Source: Stenotrophomonas maltophilia
GTDB lineage: Bacteria; Pseudomonadota; Gammaproteobacteria; Xanthomonadales; Xanthomonadaceae
Assembly: GCF_003205835.1 (NCBI RefSeq)
Contig: NZ_CP029773.1
Location: 4,682,501-4,746,500 of the forward strand
Length of the DNA: 64,000 nucleotides
Reading direction: 5' to 3'
The notes under the pieces are model-generated. The model did not search any database and was not told the origin of the DNA. It was given only the letters and a program-made list of their open reading frames with translations. Made by a program: the position numbers and the translations under genes. Positions 16,947 to 22,863 of the stretch are shown piece after piece (within the stretch, counting starts at the first letter, position 1; each line of letters opens with the position of its first letter).

Positions 16947-18245
16947 TCAGGCAGCCCCCTTCGCGAAGGCACTCGACAGTGAGCTGACCCTGCAGATTTC
17001 AATCGATGGGACCAATGAACAGAGCAACGTCGTGACGACTCCCAGACCAGCCGCCATCAGCATTGCCCCAGCATGCATTGCTGTTATCGCGCTGGGCAGA
17101 ACGTCTCCCGCAGCAACCACCCGGATTCCCAGCGTGTAGGTGACGACAGCGAGCGCACTACTTGCGACGCCCGCCGCGATGGATTCCCACATGAGCTGGA
17201 TGAACACGTCTCGGCGTCGCGCTCCCAGTGCACGTCGTATCGCGAGCTCCCGCCGACGGCGCCCCAGACTGAAGCTCAGCAGCGCCGCCGCATTGACGAT
17301 GCACACACCGAGAAGGATCAGCGACAACCGAAGCTGCATCCTGGCCTGCTCCGGAACCAATCCCAGCCTGTCCAGCCAATCCATCAGCGGCCAGAGTGCC
17401 ACCTGCTGGGTGCCTGGCCCGATTCGAAGCCCCTTTTCCTGCGCATAGGCGTTCAGACTCGCGCGGTAAGTGGCAACATCATCTGCGGTGGGCAGCCACG
17501 CCCACAATTGAAGCCAGGAAACGTTGGCCCCTGCAAGATCCGTGTCCTGGTCACCACCCCAGATCGCCGTCCCGTCCACAACAGTCAGTTTGTCTGCGAT
17601 TGCGGTTTCAACCGGCAGGTAGATCTCGTCAGGTTGCACAAACGGTCGGCGTGTGAGATCTCCCTGGAACATTGGCACCGGATGCCAATCCTCCGCGACA
17701 CCCACAACGGTGTAGGTGCGTCTGCCCAGTTCCAACCGATGACCAACGCAGTCCTGTGTACACTCGCGCTCTGCGAGCGCACGCGACAGGACGACTACTC
17801 GACTCGCAGCATGCCCCTCCTCGGCGGTCCATGCCCGCCCTTGAACAACGGCAATGCCAAGGACACTGAAGAGTTCGGACGTGGCGAACCTGGCGCGCAG
17901 TCTTGCGCTGGACTCTCCCGGCCGGGAGAGCGTCACCGCGCCCCCTGCCATTGCTGCCTGCTTCCACGTCCGGCCTTGGTTCAGAAGCACCTTCGCGTCT
18001 GGCCAGGTCAGTGGCTGACCAGGATCCGGAGAGCCACTGCGCAGTGCATCTGGACGCGCGTCAAGGTACGGGCGGAACAATGCCGAGCTCCGGCCTGGAG
18101 CGGGATCCGACGATGCCTGGAGAACAATGGAAAGCATCACGGTGGTGATCCCTACCCCCGCACCCAACATAAGAGCGATTGCCAGATGAGTGCCGACTCT
18201 CTGCTTGAATCGAATCAACGACATTTTGATGTAGTAACCGTGCAC
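16947..18245 (-). CDS. MacB/FtsX-type ABC permease 1 of the RiPP-like operon (GTG start)
   Basis: A 432-residue permease with an N-terminal helix (HLAIALMLGAGVGITTVMLS), a large periplasmic domain and three C-terminal helices. The coupling segment SLGRRRRELAIRRALGARR is the FtsX/MacB hallmark. Translation starts at a GTG (18243-18245) with AAGGAGG four bases upstream. It follows the ATP-grasp-like gene after 33 nt. The two permeases are related but differ widely, as in heterodimeric exporters of modified peptides. No membrane-fusion protein is encoded nearby. Confidence 0.8.
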   Translation of the reverse strand: MHGYYIKMSLIRFKQRVGTHLAIALMLGAGVGITTVMLSIVLQASSDPAPGRSSALFRPYLDARPDALRSGSPDPGQPLTWPDAKVLLNQGRTWKQAAMAGGAVTLSRPGESSARLRARFATSELFSVLGIAVVQGRAWTAEEGHAASRVVVLSRALAERECTQDCVGHRLELGRRTYTVVGVAEDWHPVPMFQGDLTRRPFVQPDEIYLPVETAIADKLTVVDGTAIWGGDQDTDLAGANVSWLQLWAWLPTADDVATYRASLNAYAQEKGLRIGPGTQQVALWPLMDWLDRLGLVPEQARMQLRLSLILLGVCIVNAAALLSFSLGRRRRELAIRRALGARRRDVFIQLMWESIAAGVASSALAVVTYTLGIRVVAAGDVLPSAITAMHAGAMLMAAGLGVVTTLLCSLVPSIEICRVSSLSSAFAKGAA

Positions 18246-18278
18246 GTACCCTCCTTGGCCTTTGCAGAGCCCTCAACT

Positions 18279-19097
18279 TCAACTCGAAGGAACTCCCTGT
18301 AGAAGAAGTTGCTCCCTTTCTCCCAGCTCACCTATTCCAGCCATGTATGGGCTGCAGGCGCAGAAGGTCAGACTTTCGTCTTCTTGGTACACCAGAATCT
18401 CGCCCATCCTGCTGTCGAACAACTCCCGGCATGCGTATACGAGAGCGGGAAAGGCCCCAAGATCCGCCTTGGGCCGCCCCCTTGGGAAACTCAGTGCGAA
18501 CGCCTCTCCGTGATAACTACATATGATTGGGATGCCTTGTGGCTGTTCGACGAAGAACGGATGCCACTGCCGCTCCCCTTCTGCGACATCAGAATCACCA
18601 TTCCATCGGAAGTAAGACCAGACTGACTTCTGTACGAATTTGTCCAGATGCGACATATCAGGCATTCGATGACCGAACCCAAAGGCGAAATTTGGTGTTT
18701 TTATGTCTGGGATACGCTCGGAAAGAAGCTTCCACTGCACATTCAAGGGGAGAAGCGATCTACTCACTCCGCGAGGACCAATTCCGTGTGCCAGTGCGTG
18801 CGCTCGCGATAGAACCGAACCCAAAGCTGTGTGTGCCCAGTTCTCATGCAATCCGAATGCACGAAGACGCTTGCCAATCTCGGTGCAAGAGAGATCGAAG
18901 ACTCTGTTGATGATGTAGGCGGACCCCATGCTAGGAATCCACATTTCCACTACGGGTTCAATGATCTCTGCCTCCTGAACGCACCAACTTTGAGTCAGTT
19001 CGTCCAGATGGATCACACTCACGCCCTGGACATCTCTCAGCACGGCTGCGACGGCGTCTTCCGGATCGGAGTGGATGACAATGGTTGGAACCTTCAT
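18279..19097 (-). CDS. Putative ATP-grasp-like protein of the RiPP-like operon
   Basis: A 272-residue soluble protein that I cannot assign firmly. Its layout recalls ATP-grasp ligases: an N-terminal part with AYIINRVFDLS and a later LNVQWKLL before TPNFAFGFG, a lysine-bearing strand KFVQKSVWSYFRW, then PFFVEQPQGIPIICSYHGEAFALS like the central ATP-grasp strands, and a final SLTFCACSPYMAG where active members carry the metal-binding Glu and Asn. That last motif lacks the usual E-x-N, so it may be degenerate. The start overlaps the HExxH gene as ATGA. In context it should act on the small peptide encoded first. GC content is well below the window average. Confidence 0.55.
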   Translation of the reverse strand: MKVPTIVIHSDPEDAVAAVLRDVQGVSVIHLDELTQSWCVQEAEIIEPVVEMWIPSMGSAYIINRVFDLSCTEIGKRLRAFGLHENWAHTALGSVLSRAHALAHGIGPRGVSRSLLPLNVQWKLLSERIPDIKTPNFAFGFGHRMPDMSHLDKFVQKSVWSYFRWNGDSDVAEGERQWHPFFVEQPQGIPIICSYHGEAFALSFPRGRPKADLGAFPALVYACRELFDSRMGEILVYQEDESLTFCACSPYMAGIGELGEREQLLLQGVPSS

Positions 19098-20305
19098 GCC
19101 GCGCTCTCCAACATTTCCTTTGGCATTCTCTGCCCGTACTCGGCCCTGATCTCCTCCTGAATTTCATCCACGACTGCCATCAGCTGCACCGACGCGGGTG
19201 ACTCCAATACGAACAGCGTCGAGATCCTCCGTTCGATGAAGAATCCGCCTGCTACGTGCATCAGCCGTCGCTTCATTCTCCTCACGGCTTCTTCTCCAAC
19301 CCCAGCACCGATACCAACCAACCTCCCGAGAAGCTGATGGATGGCGTAGTAGACAAAAACCGCGTGCGCCAGTGAGTGGTTTGGAATGAAGTTACCTGAC
19401 CAGGGTGAGACCGGACGAACCCTGATTGCACCTGACATGAACTTCCCATGTACCTCTTCATAGGCGGAGAGGTACGAGTGGACGGACTCATGCAGAATTG
19501 CCTCTGCGCAAAGATCCACGGTCATTTCCGGCCTGTGGACATTGAGAATTCGGATGCAACCTGCATGAATCGGCCGATACTCGGATCCAAGATTCAGAGG
19601 TGAAGCCTGATCATCCGACTCGATCGACTTCCTGACAAGCACACGCCTTGTGAATGTCCGAATCAGGAGACCCAGGTGTGGAGTGGCTTCGTCCACCAGC
19701 CCCATGGCCGCTTCCAGCTTGTCTTGGATTACAACAAGCTCTTCTGATGAGATGCTCAGGAATGGATTGCAGAACGTTCCGCTCTCCGGCTCGTTTCGAC
19801 GCGCCAGCCCACTATCCACGTCCAGAGCGATCACACCTCCTACTTTTGCGCGCTCGACCTTTTCAAGCCCGGATTCACTCCGCCTGATCACCCACTCCCC
19901 AAGAGGACTTTCGATTACCGTCCCTCGGTGAAGTTCGCCCATTTCGTCATGGATGGGAGCAACTGGACATTCCGCCATTGCGGCGAGATGAAGCGCTTCG
20001 ATGGTCGTGACAGGCCTTCCATCTGCATCTTCATGGGACACCCCATCTGGATCATCCATGAATCCGGAAACCCATGGGGAGCCAAGCAATCTTCTTCTCG
20101 CCGCAGGATCCAATTTCTTGAATGTTCTTTCAAAATTCTCAATATGACCTTTATTCTCAATCCGCTCATCTCTGAATTTTGAAAGAGCCTCACCCAAACG
20201 ACGTGGAGTTACTTCAAACCATGCATCCAGCAGTACTGAGCAAACGTCAACCGTTCTGCATGGATCTTCAATTGCTCTCCTGAGATCCTCTACGGAAGTT
20301 CTCAT
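19094..20305 (-). CDS. HExxH-domain protein, candidate peptide beta-hydroxylase
   Basis: A 403-residue protein with the HExxH-domain signature: HESVH at residues 272-276 (AILHESVHSYLSAYE), then VSPWSG at 299-304 and a further His at 314 (SLAHAVF). This arrangement matches the domain known from RiPP loci, where some members are iron/2-oxoglutarate-dependent peptide beta-hydroxylases rather than proteases. The residues upstream (1-250) are helical and family-typical but unassigned. The ATG at 20305 is preceded by AAGGAG at a 6-nt spacing. It follows the peptide gene after a hairpin and overlaps the ATP-grasp-like gene by 4 nt. A metalloprotease role cannot be excluded. Confidence 0.72.
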   Translation of the reverse strand: MRTSVEDLRRAIEDPCRTVDVCSVLLDAWFEVTPRRLGEALSKFRDERIENKGHIENFERTFKKLDPAARRRLLGSPWVSGFMDDPDGVSHEDADGRPVTTIEALHLAAMAECPVAPIHDEMGELHRGTVIESPLGEWVIRRSESGLEKVERAKVGGVIALDVDSGLARRNEPESGTFCNPFLSISSEELVVIQDKLEAAMGLVDEATPHLGLLIRTFTRRVLVRKSIESDDQASPLNLGSEYRPIHAGCIRILNVHRPEMTVDLCAEAILHESVHSYLSAYEEVHGKFMSGAIRVRPVSPWSGNFIPNHSLAHAVFVYYAIHQLLGRLVGIGAGVGEEAVRRMKRRLMHVAGGFFIERRISTLFVLESPASVQLMAVVDEIQEEIRAEYGQRMPKEMLESAA

Positions 20306-20322
20306 CAACCTCTCCTTGGTGA

Positions 20323-20351
20323 CGGACGGCCCCCCAATGGGCGACCGTCCG
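20323..20351 (-). terminator. Hairpin between peptide gene and HExxH gene
   Basis: CGGACGG (20323-20329) pairs with CCGTCCG (20345-20351), with a further CCC/GGG inside. It lies just past the peptide stop and before the HExxH ribosome site and has no U-tract. Partial termination or RNA stabilisation here would give more peptide than enzyme, as is common in RiPP operons. Confidence 0.55.
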
Positions 20352-20356
20352 CGTTC

Positions 20357-20668
20357 TTAGACGTTGAACTTCTGGACGTCAGGAACTACGTGCGCAAACT
20401 GGAGTTCTTCTGCATCACCTGACGAGTAGTGACCGCAGTGGGTACCACCGCTTGAGTAGTTGGTACATTGAACCCCTGCGATCTCGTTATCGCTGGTTCC
20501 CTCTTGCAACTCCGTCCCACTGACGAGAGTGATGTCCAGCACAGAGGCGTTCTGGATCTGCGTGAGATCATTGGACGCACTCTCCTGCGAAGCAGATGCG
20601 ATTCCGGCCAGACCAAGCATTGCAATGAGTGCCGGAGGAAGAAGCACGGACTTGCAGATCTTCGACAT
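20357..20668 (-). CDS. Small secreted-type peptide, candidate RiPP precursor
   Basis: A 103-residue peptide, first gene of the operon, with a strong ribosome site (AAGGAG, 7 nt before the ATG). Residues ~8-26 form a hydrophobic stretch ending ASA, like a Sec signal peptide. The middle (27-65) is acidic and polar (SASNDLTQIQNASVLD). The end carries two copies of a motif, NYSSGG at 70-75 and HYSSGD at 80-85, with Cys68 and Cys78 around the first, and closes FAHVVPDVQKFNV. I know no family that matches. Position before an HExxH enzyme, an ATP-grasp-like protein and two permeases suggests it is the modified and exported substrate. Confidence 0.7.
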   Translation of the reverse strand: MSKICKSVLLPPALIAMLGLAGIASASQESASNDLTQIQNASVLDITLVSGTELQEGTSDNEIAGVQCTNYSSGGTHCGHYSSGDAEELQFAHVVPDVQKFNV

Positions 20669-20946
20669 TATTCAGCTCCTTTGAAGTTGATACTGCTGGA
20701 TATGGCCGAGAGCTTGTTCGGCTCCTGGCCAGCGTCAACGATTGCTGACGATTTAGATTTTTCCAGCAGCGTCATCGACATCAATAGCTGCAGATTCCTT
20801 TGCAATTATCCTCAGTGTGGGGATCTTCACGTAGCGTCTGGAGATGACGCAATCCGTCGGGTGCGGGGGATTGTCCGAATCAGCGACATTGGGAATGGCG
20901 GAGGAAGATTCATGCCGGATACGACTGACGTCAGCCTACAAATCGC
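20669..20946 (-). promoter_or_regulatory. Leader/promoter region of the RiPP-like operon
   Basis: A 278-base stretch of lower GC without a supported gene. An imperfect palindrome at 20733-20750 (ends CGTCA/TGACG) and a short hairpin at 20705-20722 could be operator or leader structures. A GATAAT lies at about 20805-20810 on the minus strand, but no good -35 accompanies it. Confidence 0.35.
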
Positions 20947-21162
20947 TTAATGCCAGAAGTACCAGGCCGCTGCCGCCACCAACGCACCCAACAACACCAC
21001 CTGCACCACCACATAGCCCACACCACCGTCGCGCGACTCAGCGGCAATGCGCTTCTGCAGCGCCTCGCTCACATCCGGTGTTTCTTCCTGCTGCGTCTGC
21101 TCACGCAACGCCTGCGCCAGCGCGCGTTCTTCCGCATCGCGAGGGTCAGTCGATGGGCTCAC
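20947..21162 (-). CDS. Small single-span membrane protein coupled to the sigma factor
   Basis: A 71-residue protein. The first ~45 residues are charged and helical (DAEERALAQALREQTQQEE), and a single C-terminal membrane helix follows (YVVVQVVLLGALVAAAAWYFW). Its ATG overlaps the sigma-factor stop as ATGA. The arrangement resembles a very short membrane anti-sigma partner, but there is no recognisable anti-sigma (zinc-binding HxxxCxxC) motif. Function unknown. Confidence 0.72.
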   Translation of the reverse strand: MSPSTDPRDAEERALAQALREQTQQEETPDVSEALQKRIAAESRDGGVGYVVVQVVLLGALVAAAAWYFWH

Positions 21163-21812
21163 AGCAGTTCTCCGGCGGCGGCATGTCGCGTCAGTTCCTG
21201 CTTCAGGACCTGGCGCGCGCGGTGCAGGTGGCTCTTGATGGTACCGCGCGCCAGCCCCGTCACCTGTTCGATCTCGGCTAGATCGAAATCCTCCAGGTAA
21301 TGCAGGCCGAAGATCAGGCGCTGCGGTGCACTCAACCGTTCCAGCGCTGTGCCGAGCTGGCGCCCTGCCTGCAGGGTCTCGCTCAGTTCAGCCGGCCCCG
21401 GACCTTCATCGCCGACGCCCAGTTCCTCGGGCACTTCCACCGCCACCATCCATTGCGCCTCCAGCCGTCGCCGGCGCAGGTGCTGTAGCGCGGTGGTGTA
21501 GGCCACCCGCGAAACCCAGGTACGCAGCGAGGATTCGAAGCGGAACCGGTGCAGCTGGCGGAACACGGCCAGGAAGGTCTCCTGCAGCAGGTCGGCGACC
21601 TGGTCGCGGTCGCCGACCATGCGTCCGATCACATGCGCGCAGGTGCGTTGATGGGTTTCAACCAGTTGCGCGAAGGCCGCCTGCGAACCGTCGATGATGG
21701 CCCGCACCAGGGCCTGGTCCGCGTCCAGCGGCTCGGCGGGCGGTGCCGCCGCTGCTGCATCGTGGCGGCGACGGCCCCGCAGTGCCGACAATGCTTCGCC
21801 GAGCAGGCTCAT
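21159..21812 (-). CDS. ECF-type RNA polymerase sigma factor
   Basis: A 217-residue sigma-70-family protein. Region 2 is seen at ~65-110 (QVADLLQETFLAVFRQLHRF, then SLRTWVSRVAYTTALQHLRRRR) and region 4 at ~155-205 (LSAPQRLIFGLHYLEDFDLAEIEQVTG, then ARGTIKSHLHRAR). It has a basic ~40-residue N-terminal extension. The ATG at 21812 (MSLLGEALSALRGRRR) lies 37 nt after the DUF6249-like gene. Two small membrane proteins flank it and could be part of its regulation, but no classical anti-sigma gene is visible. Confidence 0.88.
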   Translation of the reverse strand: MSLLGEALSALRGRRRHDAAAAAPPAEPLDADQALVRAIIDGSQAAFAQLVETHQRTCAHVIGRMVGDRDQVADLLQETFLAVFRQLHRFRFESSLRTWVSRVAYTTALQHLRRRRLEAQWMVAVEVPEELGVGDEGPGPAELSETLQAGRQLGTALERLSAPQRLIFGLHYLEDFDLAEIEQVTGLARGTIKSHLHRARQVLKQELTRHAAAGELL

Positions 21813-21849
21813 CTGCGGGGCGTCCCCTGTGCCCGTGGCATGCGCCGGC

Positions 21850-22179
21850 TCAGCCCTTGCGTGCGGCGGGGCGGGTGAAGTGCCAGGCCAGCAGCTGGCC
21901 CAGGCCAGCACTGCCGACCAGCGCGGCGGCGGCGCCGAAGGTCAGGTCACGGGCACCGATGGCTTCCAGCAGGGCCATGGCCAGGGCCAGGCAGACCAGG
22001 CTGATGCCCCAGCGCAGCGCGCCCTGGCGGCGGCGCTCTTCTTCCAGCACCGCCAGCGAGCGGATCACTTCCTCCGGCACGTGCGGGGCCACCAGCTTGC
22101 TGCGCGCGCGCGCATCGGCAATGGCGTGGATCGCGTAGGCGATGCAGATGAAGAGAGTGATCGGGATCAGTTCCTGCAT
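21850..22179 (-). CDS. DUF6249-like small membrane protein
   Basis: A 109-residue protein with three hydrophobic helices: one at the N-terminus (LIPITLFICIAYAIHAIADARAR) and two in the second half. Helix 1 is followed by a charged stretch EEVIRSLAVLEEERRRQ. This is the pattern of DUF6249 membrane proteins that often stand beside ECF sigma-factor genes. A good ribosome site (AGGAG) precedes the ATG. Probably co-transcribed with the sigma factor. Confidence 0.72.
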   Translation of the reverse strand: MQELIPITLFICIAYAIHAIADARARSKLVAPHVPEEVIRSLAVLEEERRRQGALRWGISLVCLALAMALLEAIGARDLTFGAAAALVGSAGLGQLLAWHFTRPAARKG

Positions 22180-22249
22180 GGTCGGGCTCCTGTTCGGTGG
22201 ATGATGCGGGTTCAGGAGAATGGATGCGCGACCACGGCAACCGGTTGCA

Positions 22250-22702
22250 CTAGGTGTCTGCCACCTCGTCGCTGGTGCCGGGCGTATCCACCGGGTCCGG
22301 GAAATAGGTCTCCACCTGAAAATCCAGCTGCAGGTCCGCCATGAGTCGCAGCAGCTGCTGATCCAGCACAAAACCCGCCCATGCGGTCTTTCCAAAGATG
22401 CCGACACGCAGGCCGATCCCGGCTCCTTCTTGCAGCAGCTCCCTGATCACGTCGGTACGTGCCCGCAGGAGATCGATCAACGCCGGCCAGGCATCCATCA
22501 GCCAGCCGTCCTTGCCCCTCTCCAGTACGAACACCGCGCGGGTCTCCGCATGCACCCTGATCAGGCTGCCGTCGCGATCCCTATATCCGGTCCCGACATC
22601 TCGGGAGAACGCTGGTTCCAGATCCAGCCGGGCGGCAATCCCGGCGCCGGCCTCTGTGGGGTGCTGCACGCCCAGAGAGATCCTGTAGTCGTAGCAGTAC
22701 AT
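22250..22702 (-). CDS. DUF4279-like protein
   Basis: A 150-residue soluble protein. The layout resembles DUF4279: an early LDLEP segment followed by a gly-rich turn, a Trp-containing strand (KDGWLMDAWPALIDLLRAR), then GLRVGIFGKTAWAGFVLDQQLLRLMADLQLDFQVETYFP. The family has no known function; some members stand near toxin-immunity genes. It is followed by the membrane-protein gene after a 70-nt gap. Confidence 0.62.
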   Translation of the reverse strand: MYCYDYRISLGVQHPTEAGAGIAARLDLEPAFSRDVGTGYRDRDGSLIRVHAETRAVFVLERGKDGWLMDAWPALIDLLRARTDVIRELLQEGAGIGLRVGIFGKTAWAGFVLDQQLLRLMADLQLDFQVETYFPDPVDTPGTSDEVADT

Positions 22703-22863
22703 ATCGGTTCCATCCGAACGGAATGGCCATCATGCCGCACACGCCGCCGCAGCGACCCGGGCGGGGCCACTTTGCCAATCCCGCTGCCATGACCTGTGGC
22801 CCCTGCCCCGGGCCCTTGCGGCTGCTACGCTTGGCCGGTTTCCTCTTCTGGTGCCGTCCGCCC

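Noticed and set aside
20357..20668. Graspetide, lanthipeptide or lasso precursor
   Set aside because: No TxxxxEExxE-type graspetide core, no LanBCM or lasso cyclase/protease genes nearby, and the Ser/Cys pattern does not resemble known lanthipeptides.
20468..20950. A 160-codon plus-strand frame across the peptide gene and its leader
   Set aside because: It runs antisense to the peptide gene, which has a strong ribosome site and sensible operon context; no family feature was seen.
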